Shown one piece after another: positions 1 through 12,949 of a stretch of 64,000 bases of DNA; within the stretch, counting starts at the first letter, position 1; every line of letters begins with the position of its first letter. Below the pieces are notes generated by a model that had not been told where the DNA came from, ran no database searches, and worked only from the letters and a program-made list of their open reading frames with translations. This DNA comes from Lycorma delicatula. Taxonomy: Eukaryota; Arthropoda; Insecta; Hemiptera; Fulgoridae. The position numbers and the translations under genes were made by a program. Location: contig NC_134456.1 of the NCBI RefSeq assembly GCF_047948215.1, positions 68,660,029 through 68,724,028 on the forward strand. The letters run 5' to 3'.

Positions 1-814
1 ATAATATATATTTTCAAAGATCGTGTGAATTACTTTTGTATTTTTTAGGAAAAATGTTATCAAATTTTAAAATTTACTTAATACTGAAATTTTTAAATAA
101 TATAAATTAATTCGTTAAATTTTGACTAAAGAACAAAGTAAAGTTTGTTGAACTGTCATGTCAGATAGAATTCATTCTATGTGAATGCAGTGTGTCTCTT
201 GGACATTGTCATTTCAGGTAATAGCGTGTATCATTGCTTTTGCACTACCCATTAACCGACTCCCTGCTGGAACAACACATCACTCGTATGATATTGACTC
301 GCTCTCACTATTATCCCTTCTCCTACACGGTTTTCCCTGCCTTTCATTTTCTCCCTACAATTTTCCTTTCACCATCGTCACGATAGTCTTCCTTTCATAA
401 CGCTAGAACCTCTTGTCGTTTTTAATCGAATCATTTTTTATCTTTTTTTTTTTTTTTACTGTTAATCTTTTCGAGTTTAAAATTTATTAACATCCATTTT
501 TAGATTACTTTTTTTAAATTTTTGAATTTTTAATACGATAATTAATCAGTAACTTCACTCAGTACTACCATTTAAGTTTTTACTCATGGTTATTTATAAT
601 TGTTTTCAGTTAATCTTCAAAACGTTTGTTAGTTGATAGTCACCTTAAGTTCTACGTTTATTTTACCCTAATACAACACTTCAATATAAATATATTCCAA
701 AACAACAAATGCAACAGATTTAAATAAACATTGGTTATTTCGGTCTGCATTTTTACACATGTACAACAGTCATCATTAAATGAAAATTTTTCTTATTTAT
801 AATATAATTATATC
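1..814. other. AT-rich non-coding sequence
   Basis: There is no supported gene. A pyrimidine-rich, slightly GC-richer patch at about 190-400 gives a 71-codon open frame with no recognisable motif and a non-ATG start, so it is not called. The rest is AT-rich with poly(T) runs near 440-460. Confidence 0.6.
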
Positions 815-955
815 ATCAGCGGTACAGTGGTAGCGTCTCGCCTTTCATCCGGAGATCCCGGGTTCGTATCCCGGTCTGCATTTTTTATACACTACAGAAT
901 TCCATTTTCATATCCCACGCACAAGCTTCAAACTTATCAAGCTCATCAAGTAAAC
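815..955 (+). mobile_element. SINE-A copy 1 (tRNA-derived SINE)
   Basis: A tRNA-like head carries an A-box-like stretch (GCGGTACAGTGGTAGC) and a B box. The T-arm is perfect, with CCGGG and CCCGG pairing around a 7-nt loop. The D and anticodon arms are degenerate, and the tRNA-like part runs straight into a non-tRNA body shared with the copies near 7.9 and 42.35 kb (a CACTACA/CGCTACA segment, then CATATCCCACGCA, then an A-rich tail). The shared body identifies this as a Pol III SINE rather than a working tRNA gene. No target-site duplication was recognised. Confidence 0.75.
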
Positions 956-3449
956 AGAAAAAAAATTTAAAAAAAATTTAAGACCTATTTTGTAATTAGT
1001 GTTAGTGTTGATTTTCTAATTATTATTTATGAACACTGAGTTTTATTTATGTCGTTAATATATTTTATGGTTGATGCGACTATAAATAAACAATGAAAAA
1101 AAAAAATTAAAAGAAAAAGTAGTGGTTTTTTGTGATAAATATGTCGAGATAATATCCGGCCTTGGTGTAGTACCTTGGTTAGAGTTATTAATTTATGTAT
1201 TTACCGCTGGATCAAATAATTAATAAATACAGACATTTATCACTTCATAATTAGATATGATCGTTTAATATTTGAATGCATAATACAAGATTATGTATAA
1301 GTTTATATAAATGCTTTTAATGATTCCATAAATGATACGTTATTAAAGAATATATATTATATTTTATATGATGAGTCCGTGAAAATTGATAGAAGAAGGT
1401 TGGAAGTAGACTACTTATATTTCTTATTTTAATGTTATGTTAATTAAATATCTCATTTTCAATGATTTTTTAAAATTTAAAAAAAAAATCGACATTATAA
1501 TATATAAAGTACCTTTGAGAGTAGTTAATTATATTATTTCTAGTCATTATTTTGATGTTCTGTTTCAAAATAATAGTAATAAAAATAAAATAAATATCTT
1601 TAAAATTGTTATTAACATCGTCATGGTAATTCACAGTAATAAAATGTTCTGCTTAAGTAAACATACTTTTGTAACTACATATGCGTGCGCATAGAAAATT
1701 AAAAACTAATTACAGATAATTTCAATTGAATTTGAATGCCTAATTATCGAGTATATAACTGTTTTTAGTCGTAAGGATCAACAGCATTTCAATCAAACCA
1801 TTGTGTTCAGAATACTGGATCCGAAAATGAATATCAACTACTTATATACAATTTTTGTTTTTTTTCAGAAAATATAAATTTCACCTCAAATTAATAATAA
1901 AGAATTATCTATAGTAATAAGTAAAATCATGAGGTTTATTTTTTCTTTTATTATTAAATATATTTTTCTTAATTCCATACTCTTTTCGTAAAGATTTATT
2001 TAGATTTTAATTATGAATTTTATCTTTCTGTTTATTTAAAAAAAAAAAAACAAAAAAAAACCAATGAAGTTTACTTGTCTACGTTTTCCTCTGTAAACAT
2101 ATAGACTATAATTAAATAATGTTTGATGTAATAAATTAATTTAAATAATTATAAACTTTTTTTTTTGTATTTTATATACTTGTTCTTATGTATAGTAGTG
2201 ATTATAAATTCTGTGAAAATAATTAGCATAAAAAAATAAAACTATCAGCTTAATGAAACATTAAACAGTTTTAACACGCTTAATAATAACCGCAGTACTC
2301 TATCGCTTGACTGCTACTATGAATACGTCACTATCTACTTGCCGATGCATCTCGGCTGTAGTCGAAATCAGACGGAAGATAGCGACAGTAGCCGATTCAG
2401 TGCACAATAGCGATTCCAGTGGTTGCAACAAACAGACGTACTCTACCAAACCTTAACTGTTGACTGCACATAGTGTACTTCTGTTCGAGTGTTCTATATA
2501 TCTATCATACAATCTTATAGTATTTGTCCTTTTGCATTAATATAATTTTCATTTATGTATTTTACGGTTGTTATTTTAATTTAGTGCTGTTTGAGAATAT
2601 AAAAAAAATTTGATTACTTAGTTTAAATTAAAACTCAGATCGAGAATACCTCTTTATTTACAAGACACCAGTAACCTTGGATACCGTAGCATGACTGGAA
2701 TTAAGGTAAAAAAAAATTGAATAATAAATCAACAGTTTATTTTTCCGACTTATCGTTCATTTATACACTGTATTAAATAATAGTATGTTTGTGTCTGTTA
2801 AAAACAAATATTTAAACGATTTAAATTTTAGGTCTTTATACTTTAGTGGAATTTCATACGCTTTGTTTAATACTGCTGTTTAGGGAATATTTTATACGTG
2901 CAAGTCTTTATTTGCAGTTTTTTCTTTTACAATTTGTTGATAAGAAAGTTTAATAAGCATAACTACTTTTTGAAACGCGAAATTGCATGCTCTTAAATTA
3001 ATGATTATGTATACATTATATTCATAATGTATTTATGTAATTATCATATACATATAATACTTCATTCATGCATTCACCTACGCAAATTACGAATTGATTT
3101 TACATTTATGATATTTTTCGCTGTACATTGAGCTTTACTTTATAAATGTTTTTATATAAATTACCTGTTCAGACCTAAATTACCTGAGAATTCAGACTAC
3201 CCATAACCAGTTTAAATGGTGATTTTAAATTATCGATTTATTAAATTCGTATTATGTCAATTCTGATAAAGAAGTGTGTGTTAAAATACTGATAAATTAT
3301 AAAAATGTAACAAATTTATTAATTTTAAACGACGAACAATGCACAGAACTCTTTCATATTAGTTTGTGTTCATTTGGAGTTCAAAACTGGGGTAAATCTT
3401 TTTCTCTGCCGTTAATTATGTCACATGCCATTTTTTTACACTCTTTTAA
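956..3449. other. AT-rich non-coding sequence
   Basis: Almost entirely low-GC sequence with homopolymer A/T runs. A GC-richer island at about 2280-2500 has stops in the frames I followed and no clear exon borders. It includes an Inr-like TTCAGTG near 2396-2402 but no convincing TATA box or downstream element, so it is left unassigned. Confidence 0.55.
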
Positions 3450-3635
3450 CTTTCTTTCTTTGTCTGTTTAGCCTCCAAAACCACCGTAAGGTGGATGAAT
3501 CACATTCATCCTCTGAAGGATGAATGTGATTCATCCACCTTACACACCTGATCACATTCATCCTTCAGAGGATGAATGTGAATGCAAGTCTCTGAGGATG
3601 AATGTGTCTTGTACAGTCTCAGGCGTACAAGGAAG
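3450..3635 (-). mobile_element. SINE-B copy 1, truncated, with palindromic tail
   Basis: On the minus strand this holds only the 3' part of SINE-B: the segment around CTGAGACTGTACAAGAC, the CATTCATCCTCTGAA block, and the terminal GGAGGCTAAAC followed by an A-rich tail (T-rich on the plus strand at 3450-3470). The tRNA-like head is missing. The tail is expanded into inverted duplications: perfect arms of 27 bases at 3486-3512 and 3517-3543 around a 4-base loop, and a second smaller hairpin just downstream. The GGATGAATGTG module recurs several times. Confidence 0.7.
3486..3543. repeat. Perfect 27-bp inverted repeat in SINE-B tail
   Basis: The left arm 3486-3512 is the exact reverse complement of 3517-3543, with a CTGA loop. 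Pairing stops one base outside each arm. The arm sequence derives from the SINE-B tail motif CATTCATCC. Confidence 0.95.
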
Positions 3636-6600
3636 TTATGTGGTGCCCCCATATGGTGCCCAATCAGATTTTTTTTTTTTTTTTTTGGAAAAATATATGT
3701 GAGCTTCCAGTTTACAACAAAAATATAATGTTAAAAATAGATAATAAAATTTGCAATAAATGTTTTAAGAAATAAATTTTCAGATTTTTAACAAGGCCAC
3801 CAACCGATACATAGCTGATCTTTTTTGTGATTTATTCGCTGAAAATGGACTTTTAGAAAAATATTTCAAGGAACAAAAATTGAAGGGAGTACAACTTAAA
3901 ACAACTTCTATAACTTAAAATGGGGTTGAACTCAAAATCTTGTTAAAATATTTTTAGGTTTATTGGATCAAGAAAAATTGTCTCGCTTTACAAAAATAAT
4001 AATAAAAACGTAAGATTAGATTCTGGCTTAACTTATGTTGATTATTTTTTTAAAATTTTAATCGGGAGATTAAAGTGAGTTGAGTTAAACTCTTGTTAAA
4101 TGTATTAGACATTTAAATGAACTAAACTCTTAAACAATTAAAAATATTAAACATTAATAACTAAACAATTAAACATTAAACAATTAAATGAATTAAACTC
4201 TTGTATTAGATATGTTTAATAGCTGGTCAGTTGCTTCTATAGTTAATATGCCGGCTTCTGGATTAGTTTATCTTGATTTAAATATACTACGATAATCTGA
4301 TATTTTTTTTATAGAATCATTTTTATCTCACTCACCTTCCTCCTAATAACACTTGAAACATGCTCAAGGTAGTAACTGAAATCAAATATAAACGCTCCTT
4401 CTTTTTATTGGAAAAATAATTTTGATTATATATATTATAAGGAAAAATTCTTAGGTTAAAATATAAAGAAAACGGAATTTTTAAAAGTTTCAATAAATTT
4501 TTTTTTTAGTAAGGTTTCCATTTCTTTCTGGCCAAAACAGCAATTCCTTGCTATTACCAATTCACTAGCTGTGAAGTATTTAGGCAGCCGATTTCAGTAC
4601 ACAAAATCTAAAAAAAAATAAAATTGAAAAATAATTCTAGCAAATATTTTTATTTTTTCTGATAGTTTTCTTTTAGAGTACTAAATAAGAGAAGGAAAGT
4701 GGAAGAAAACTGGGTATGAGCTAGTGTAATCAGTTTATATTTATATAATGAAACAAAGTACAAATTTTCTGAACGAATTTATGATTCCTCAATTCTTAAC
4801 GTACGTGCTACATATTTACTACATTTGTTTTTTTAATTGTCTTTTTATTTTTATTAATTTATATAAGTGCAAATTTTATATATTTAAATGTTTACATTTG
4901 GTAACTTCTACTTTACAATCGTTCAATATAATTAAAATAGAATCACTTTCTTAATTTATTCCCGTTTTAATTATCACGTGTGCTTTCTCTTAAAATGAGT
5001 TCCGTAACAGTATGCGCTGTGGTGGTTGGTAATCGGATACGTTAGCAGCTGGAAGCGTAAAATGAACTGCCATTTGTCTCCTGAGTTCTTGGTTGCATTA
5101 TATTATTAACTTACGCTAAACTAAGTTCTTATCGTATGACGATTATTTGGTTTGCTTAATGAGTTTATAACATAATTTCATAATAAGCTATCAGTTTACA
5201 CTTAACTCTGCCACTTTCCCTTAATTTATATTAAAAGCAGTGTAAATGTAAGCGTTTATTTATTAATTAATGAAAATACTTAGTCCAATTAAATATTTCA
5301 GAAATTCTAATTGTTCTACTTATATATTATAAATGATTTGTGGTTTTTATTATTATTTTTTCTTTATTTTAATTGAGATTTGAGTTTTTTATTTACTTTT
5401 TCTTTCGTCTGTTTCAATTACAAGTTAATTTTTATTCTATGATAACCATTAAAAGTTTTGTTTTAAATCAACCTATTTAATAGACTTCTAAAAAGAACGA
5501 AATTCTCAATACCACTTATACGAATATATATGTATTATTTATAATTTATATTATGCGTGTTCAAGTTTTAATATTTCTGAAATGCATTGCTTTTCATTAT
5601 TCAATTTTTTATTCTTTAGAGGAAGCTTCTCTGTTGGTTACGTAGTTTTTCTTCCAGATAGTTAAAGAAAAAGTTCTATTTTTAAGAAAAAATTACTTTG
5701 TTTAAACAGTCTTTAGAAAGATATTTTTGTAATTTTTTTTGTCGCCAGCATTGTTCATAATAAAGAATACTCAACATAAGTGCACAGAAATTAATAAGAA
5801 TTGATAGGAGAAGTTAACTAAAAATACTTATTCCCGCATACTTCCTCGTTTATTTTTATTTCTCACTTTTTTGTTTATTGCGAATGGCTTTTTTCATACG
5901 GTTAGCGTTTTTTCCAGGGCTACTTGGCTACATCAAATAAAATTTAAAAAAAATTATAATAAAATAAGTTAAATAAAATAAAACGAGGAATTTGTTTACA
6001 GATTTATAAGGAAAATTATAATTACGAGAAATTCTTCCTCTTAACTCCTTATTTAATTTTCACTTTTTTAATTCAATCCCAAGTAAAGGGTTAATAATTT
6101 GTGGGAAGATGACTCCAACTTTATGAAGCCAGAATTTAAAGAATAAATTTTAATCCTTCTTTGAAATGAAAAGTATTTTTTAATGTGATTTTGAAATAAG
6201 TTTTATTATTTTTATAAAGCTTGTTTTACTTAATTTTTACTTTTATAGTGCAACAACAGTTATTGTCATTAGTTATTAGATTGCATTCATACCTTATTCT
6301 CCTTTCTCCTTTTTTGTGGTTTGCGTTGCTTTACTGATGTGTTTTACATTTTAATCACTTGCATCTATAATCGTCTGATTCTTTGTTGCCGAAGTTTTAT
6401 TCTATTAGCTTATTGATTTATGAAATTCTATGTTAGTGAAAACGTTATTTACTTTACGTAGACGTTGACTAATATCGCTTTATATTTTGACTGAATAATA
6501 CTTAACGAATTTATTTTTTGTTAAACTTTCCCTATCAAAAGAATCTATTCGTTAATAAAGATGTTTTCGAGCAAATTTCTCTGCTTTAAAAATCATTTAA

Positions 6601-7883
6601 TCTTTTTTTTTTATTAATTTTTAATATTTACTTTCTGTCTTTCCTTCCTTTATATTAAAACCTTTTGTTTATGTATGTATATGTTCTTTTCGCCTCATTA
6701 GTTTCTGCAAAATCTTGGACCACGTAGTGCAACAACCATGTCTTAACTTACAATAAAAAAAAACAAACAGTAGTGTTTGTTAAAACACTAGAAAAGGTTT
6801 TTTAAACGTAACTTTAACGTTTTTTTTTTTTTGCAAGATAATGATTTACGTTTAGTACTTGCTGAATATTTACATCTGTAAACAAATTTCAGTTCTCTCG
6901 ATCTGAAATCGATTACTGTTAGGTAATCGATTGTAATTTTTTGTTTGTTTGAATTTATTTGTTTACAAAGCTGTCATACTTAAAAAAAAAAATTGAATAA
7001 ATTTATTTTGGTTTATCTAGATTTATGAAATATGTAAATTTATATGAGACTAAGCTTGAATTATTTATTATCTTAATAAATTCCCGTCTTATTAGGATGT
7101 CGAATTGTTTAACAAAATTCTTTTTTTTTATGAAAGTCTACTTGTGTTTTTAATAAATAAATGTCATAAAATATTATTTGCACTTAGAAGTAGAATCTGC
7201 AATGTTCCTTTTTGTAGAATACTGAACAGCAATAATTTTCTACTTCTTAATGATTTTGTGTAACCGTTATCATTTTAAAAAAAATTGTATACTTTCGTAA
7301 TTTGAACTTTATGATATGAAGAAATTTTAGCTATTGCGTGTTTATAAGTACCTATTAAAGAAAGGAACTTGCACTGAATTCAGAGAATTATTTTCAATAA
7401 TAACGTCACTAATAATTAATGTCATTGGTGCAGTTTGATTTTATTGCACGAGTTTTAATATTAAACGTTCATATAATAAATTTTCTGCACGATTAAATCA
7501 GAATTTTCCACATAATAATTATAAGAGTTTTTCGTTCCCGACAGTAATATCATACTCCGTGAACATTATCTTTTAGACTGTATTCTTGTCGAAATTATAT
7601 TTCATTATCTAACTACTGAAAAGGCATTTTATCGTAATTTAAATGGATTTTTTTTAAAGGTTAATTTATTGTAATTTATTTTATCTTGCTGTCGATAGTA
7701 AGATCAAATTTCGACTGATACTCCAATAACAAGGTAAAAATCAAACAGAAATCTAAGTTATTATTCTACTGACAGAACAAAGGTAAAGAATTTTTATTCA
7801 GTTATTTTATAATAATACATAATAAATACAATGGAAAATTTTTTATTGAATTATTCTATAAATTACATAGAATAATACATACG
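3636..7883. other. AT-rich non-coding sequence
   Basis: Long low-GC stretch with poly(T) tracts (for example 3669-3686 and 6604-6612). I see no recognisable gene, repeat family member or RNA gene. Confidence 0.55.
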
Positions 7884-8035
7884 CCGATCTCCGGACAGAG
7901 TGGTAGCGTCTTGGCCTTAAATTCGGAGGTCCCGAGTTCGATCAGGCATATGGCATTCTTCATTCGCTACAAATTTCAATTTAGGGATAAATGACCAAAG
8001 CAGTCGATGCCAGTCATCTCACAGAGAAAATAAAA
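7884..8035 (+). mobile_element. SINE-A copy 2, diverged
   Basis: The tRNA-like head (CAGAGTGGTAGCGTCTTGG, then GGTCCCGAGTTCGATC) is followed by the same CATTCGCTACAAATTTCA body seen in the copies near 0.8 and 42.35 kb. The B-box region is damaged relative to the other two copies, so the T-arm no longer pairs perfectly. It lies about 80 bases upstream of a SINE-B copy. Confidence 0.7.
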
Positions 8036-8116
8036 ACTAATTAATTTGAATTGTCCGTTGTATAAATGAGCGAAGATGATGACATGAAGATTAAATTCCA
8101 TAATATAAATATAGTC

Positions 8117-8380
8117 TCCGCCGGGCTGATTCAGTGATTATAACTCGTCGCAAATCAGTCAACAACTGATTTTCGAAGTCGAAGGTCCTGAAGTTGAAAT
8201 CCTAGTAAAAGTTAGTTACTTTTTTAAGGATTTGAATACTAGATGGTGATGTACTTTGGTGGTTGGGGTTCAATTAATCACATCTCTCAGGAATGGTCGG
8301 CCTAAGATGTACTTAACTACACCTCATTTTACATGTATATCTTCCTCATCTTATTGTGACATGTTTCGGGGGGGGGGGTT
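8117..8380 (+). mobile_element. SINE-B copy 2, diverged
   Basis: Order of recognisable blocks: a degenerate head (CCGCCGGGCTGATTCAGTG), a CAAATCAG/CTGATTT hairpin replacing the anticodon arm, a B-box-like AGTTGAAATCC, CTAGTAAAAGT, GGATTTGAATACTAGAT, GGTTGGGGTTCAATTAATCACATCTCTCAGGAA (in pieces) and a decayed tail ending in a G run at about 8370-8378. The head and tail are clearly older than in the 61.6-kb copy. Confidence 0.75.
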
Positions 8381-8723
8381 GTTTATTGATGACTAGTTAA
8401 ACAGATTGCGATGTGCACATTAGGAAAATAAAATAATAATAACATAAAAATCGGTTCTTTTTCCGTTAATTTCCTTCTATTTTTTAGTGTTTGTTGCCTT
8501 TAAGTAAAAGGGTAAATCCACAGTTATAAAATTAATTTTGACATTTCATTTGAATCTCTTGTATGCAGCTTATAACGATGAAGGTTATCAAAAACATAAG
8601 TAAACTCGAAGATTGAATATCAATCCAATTACTATTTATGATGAATATAGCTATCTATTAATTTAAACTTCATGGAGTGTTAACAGTGAGGATAATAATT
8701 AAAATAAAATGGAACTTCACTTA

Positions 8724-9320
8724 CTTTTTTTTTCTTTCTGAATTTTTACGGGCATGACTGCTAGGGTCATTAGTCCTCGTCACATTCTTTAAAAGAAATT
8801 AGTATCACCATCAGGATCGTCATATGTAAGGGTGTAAAGGGCCCTTACATTTTATTTAAAAGCACAACCAACATAAAAAAGATTAAGACACAACAACAAG
8901 ACAAAACCACACTTACGTAAAGGGCCCCGATATTAAAATTTGAGATAAGGTTCTCAAAAAGACCATGAAATTAAAAATACAACTTATCAATACCATTTCT
9001 TTCTTCTACCTGTCTCGTTAATAGTTTGTTTAAGCACCCTCGGGGCGACAAGAACCGCCGTGAAGCAGTATATTATTCGCGCCAGGATGCCGTGGCAGTT
9101 GGCTCCTTATAAACAGGCTACAGGCATCCATTGGGCTTACCCATAGCCTCGCGCCCTCAGTTTATCCTTGAGGTTCCCCCATGCCATCATTGGTCACACC
9201 CCGACTCACTGCTCTTGAATGCAGACGAGCCAGGATGGCCTAGGCAAGAGGGCTACCTCCCGTCACTACACGTGCCACGCTTCGAGACTCCCTTATACAT
9301 AAAGAATTCCACTTAGAGAT
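8724..9320 (-). mobile_element. Non-LTR retrotransposon 3' end (5'-truncated LINE)
   Basis: On the minus strand a GC-rich segment (about 9320-9030) passes into a more AT-rich 3' UTR-like segment and ends with TGACCCTAGCAGTCATGCCC followed by an A-rich tail, which is the T-rich run at 8724-8745 on the plus strand. Composition differs sharply from the surrounding DNA. Possible imperfect target duplications are GGAACTTCACTTA at 8711-8723 and GAATTCCACTTA at 9304-9315. No catalytic domain is present, so assignment to a LINE rests on layout and tail. The clade is inferred (R1/I/Jockey-like) and unverified. Confidence 0.55.
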
Positions 9321-10357
9321 TCTTTAACACAGCTTTAAAAATTTTTCGACTTTTACAGACTTCTAAGAACTTACTTTTTAATCTTTCTTAAAATAATTCT
9401 TCTTTGCTTCTTTACCTATGCGGTTAAATAGAAATAAATATTTTTAAAATTTTTACCATATTTCTTACGTCATGTTAGAATTTATTCGTTGTTTGGATAT
9501 TCGATATTTTAAAACCATACGATAAAAATTTTTTAAAATGATAATTTTAGTGCGAAATCTTTCTAAAGGTATTGTCGAGAAGTAGTGCTAATTTATATAA
9601 TAAATTAATTCTTTGAGTTCTTGTGATTATAATTATTTTATTGTAATTGTAAATATCATTTATATGTTTAATATTAATAACTTGTAAAAACTTTATGTAA
9701 GTTTATTGTATTAATAAATGTTATGGAATAAGTGAAATAAGACTTGATGACTCCTTAGAGACTTGTAGTAGTCTCTTCGAAGACTGGAATAGGACTGTCT
9801 GAATGAAATGAGGAGCTTACTTATATACTGTTTACGGAGTCGCTGAATCGTCAGGAGCCGAGTGATACCGACAGCAATAGAAGATCTTTAAATTTTAAAT
9901 GTCATAATTTTAATGAAAATTAATGTTTCTCATTAATAGCGAATTCCAAACAATATGAATGAAACCGAAGTCTATACAGCTATGAGGAGGAAAAATTTCT
10001 AATAGACACTACTAGCTCGCACTAGTGCTAATGTCAGGCCCCTCCCTCTTAGAAAAGCATGGGGATCGGACCCGCAGTAAAAATAATAATGACTTTAGAG
10101 GAGAAAAATGTATTTTTTTTCTAATAAAATTTTTCTGAAGTCTGTTAAAGAAATGATAAGGTAGTTGTTTTTAAAATTCTAGCTTGATTCACCAAAATCG
10201 GACCTTATATATGTGATAATTCAAATAAACATTTTATTGCCCCGTTTAGAAATTTTGTATAATTCAAAAAGAAATAACTGGTAATTCCGAGTAATTGCTC
10301 GAACTTCTTCAATCTATTTATACATTAATACACTGCAGTAAATATACTTTGAATGTA
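9321..10357. other. AT-rich non-coding sequence
   Basis: No gene recognised. Two GC-richer patches (about 9740-9880 and 9965-10080) have no clear open frame or splice context. Confidence 0.5.
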
Positions 10358-10981
10358 CTTAGGATCAGGAGAATGCAAGATCTAAATGTCGGAAAGCAGG
10401 TTTAACATCTGATCCATACAATGTCAAAGTCCATGCCGCGTTATCAATACTCTTGACTTTTACCAATCAGTTTTGTGTGTTATGGCGACCTGTTCAAATG
10501 CTAATCCGTTCTGTGGAGAGAAATTAAGGATAAGTAACGCTAGAGTTTGAATTAGAATTAAATTTAGAATTTTTTGAAGAGTGGAATAAACCATAAACTA
10601 ACTAATCTTAATTGTCGTCAGAGTCGGACTTTGAGTCAACCGTTGAAGATGGCTGACACCGCTCTTCGTAAGGTTACCTGTCGCATACATTACTAATAGC
10701 GCTGAGCATGTGGTATAGTCTATCTCTCTTTTTCTAGTGACAGTATTTCCGTTTAACTTAGATTCAGCCAAGTGTCCTACAAGATGATATTAGGTATTGC
10801 CATAACTTGGTAATTATCCGTAACCTTATTTCACAAAAGCCTACCTTAACTGTAACGCTAATCTTAACCCTAGCCTCTCTCTGCAAAACTGATTAGCACC
10901 TGAACAGATCTCGATAACTCAACAAAACTGATAGTTAATTGACTAGATGACGTTTAGATCTTATATTTTCCTGATCCTAAG
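10358..10981. mobile_element. Non-autonomous TIR/MITE-like element
   Basis: The left end CTTAGGATCAGG is mirrored by CCTGATCCTAAG at the right end. Similarity continues inward through AAGATCTAAA and its reverse complement, then through a longer block: ATCAGTTTTG...CTGTTC...TGCTAATC...GAGAGA on the left matches the reverse complement of about 10850-10940. The left arm (about 10358-10545) is longer than the right (about 10848-10981), mainly because of extra sequence inside the left arm. No transposase is encoded. It is most likely a MITE or foldback element of unknown superfamily. Confidence 0.75.
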
Positions 10982-11065
10982 CATACCTTCTATGGTATGA
11001 AATTATGAACAACATTGAATTTGATCAAGTAATTGCTTATAATTAACATATACCTTATGTATAGA

Positions 11066-11094
11066 TGTGTGTGTGTGTGTGTGCGCGCGCGCGC
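11066..11094. repeat. (GT)n(GC)n compound microsatellite
   Basis: Alternating GT run passing directly into a GC run, all purine-pyrimidine alternation. Confidence 0.95.
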
Positions 11095-12619
11095 ATGTAT
11101 TTGTGTATGACGTATTATCCCCGACCTATACCTTACTCATTTTTTGGTGAAGGAAATATTGCATCAATGAGCAATTTTTAAAATGCCAATGAGTTAAAGA
11201 GAGGAGTGGGAGGCAGTACATAGTGAATATTGTGGTAATCACGACTTTCTACATCTTGCAATACATTCGCTGCTTATTATTAGTTTACCTCATCTTTCAA
11301 TTTAATTAAATTTCTGAAACCTTACAATGATTCATCTAAATGTATACTGTGAGATTCTTATATTTTAATATTTATTTTTATATTAAATCTAGAATTATCA
11401 TGCATTAAACAGTATTCAACTAATTTACGAATAGTTTATTATTAACTGTAAATAAATCAGAAATGAATTAATAATAAATAACAATATATTTGGTTAAGAC
11501 CAATCACTAATACTGTAAATATTAGTTTACGTTTTTTTTTGTTTTTTTTTTCGATTACTGAATTGTTTTAACTTTTTGCAAATTTAATATTTTTATTACT
11601 TAGTATTAACACGCAAGGACAAGTGCACTCGTAGAAAGATTCATCCGTACCTTCGATGAACTTGAATACTTGCTGAAACATTTTGTTGGTGAACTTAAAC
11701 TAAGAATTAAAAATTTCCATTTTTAGAATTATTTAATATCAAAATAAAAATTTTACAAATGCCTAAATTGATATAATTTAAGTAGAAATGTAAATATGTT
11801 TAGCCTATTTTATCCAAAATTAGGACCATAAGGTCTTCTCTTCACTTATAAAAATAAAGAGAGATAAATATACGTTGTTTATTTATGAATGACGTCATTT
11901 ATATTTTTTATATCTTAATGACTTCATTTATATTAGTTGACGTAAGGATTATTTAACTCTGTCCTCATCCTCTTATCCTCTCCACCTTCTTTTCTAAAAA
12001 GGATAGAACGGGTAGTGAAGAGGGACAAAATGAATAAGAGAATAAGAGAGTGTGCTTGGAAGCCCCCTTCCGAAAAAAAGATAAAATTTATATTTTCTAC
12101 AGTTACATCCTGTCTACCAGTTACATTGATATATTATTCGCATTAATTGTCGTTTAAAATTAATGTTACATTTAAGAGTATATTTTCTATAATGATCATA
12201 TTTTTTATTGAAGACAGTTATGACATTTCTTGAAATATTAAATTTTTATTCGGTAATATATTATATTTAATTTTTTATTATTATTGTTATTAATAATTGA
12301 TTATAAACGTTTTATAATTACGACTTCATGTAATTAATGCATTTTATTGTTAAGAAAAAAGATTTTTTATAGGAATAAATAAGTAAATAAATAAATAAAA
12401 GAGAAATAAATTATTTATCTGTTAATTTTAAATTAATTATATACTTGCATGCTTTATTAATCTTTTTATTTTTTCAATAAAATTATTTCTTTCTTTTAAC
12501 GTAAGCTTATTTCTGTTGGACACTTAATTCTAAAAGAATACATTGTAATTTGCTTTTTTATTAAATAAGAATAACTTAGTTCATAAACATGTTTTTTTCA
12601 AAATTTAAAATACACTTTT
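11095..12619. other. AT-rich non-coding sequence
   Basis: No gene, repeat family member or RNA gene recognised. It contains short homopolymer and AAAT-type simple repeats (near 12380-12400). Confidence 0.55.
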
Positions 12620-12934
12620 TTAGATTCCTTTTTTTCCGTATGGGAAGGAAAAACTATGCCAGCCGCTGTCAGGCTCGTACTGACGGCAGTGCGGGCCTTT
12701 CACCCGCTAAAAATCCGTCCCCTCTTATCTTGCAGGGGCTGGATCTAAACTATATGGTATGTGCACAGATCCTGCATGATCACCCAGGCACTCCGCTATC
12801 CGAATCTAGATGACCGAAAGGCGTCCCCAGGGGGCGATAGTCGAGTGACAACTCCGAGGAGCCCCGTCACCCACTTCAGAAGCTGGCTCTCCTTGATCAC
12901 CCGTCGTCATCGAACTCTATGTCTCTATCGATAC

Positions 12935-12949
12935 GCATCTCCTCAGCCT
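12935..12949. repeat. Target-site duplication, left copy (SINE-B copy 3)
   Basis: GCATCTCCTCAGCCT here is identical to 13270-13284, and the two flank the SINE-B exactly. Confidence 0.95.

Noticed and set aside
815..890. tRNA gene
   Set aside because: The T-arm is perfect, but the D and anticodon arms do not fold, and the same tRNA-unrelated body follows in all three copies. It is a SINE head.
1366..1392. Hammerhead-like motif TGATGAGTCCGTGAAAA
   Set aside because: It resembles the CUGAUGAGUCCGUGA core, but stem II does not close (GTCC has no GGAC partner) and the CGAAA context and flanking stems are missing. Coincidence is more likely.
2280..2500. GC-richer island as a promoter or exon
   Set aside because: An Inr-like TTCAGTG is present, but there is no TATA box, the GGTTG downstream element is out of position by about five bases, and the frames I followed contain stops.
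3520..3702. Plus-strand 60-codon frame
   Set aside because: It is translated from the palindromic SINE-B tail and an adjoining poly(T) run.
9131..9316. Plus-strand 61-codon frame
   Set aside because: It is antisense to a GC-rich LINE 3' end, and no protein similarity is recognised.
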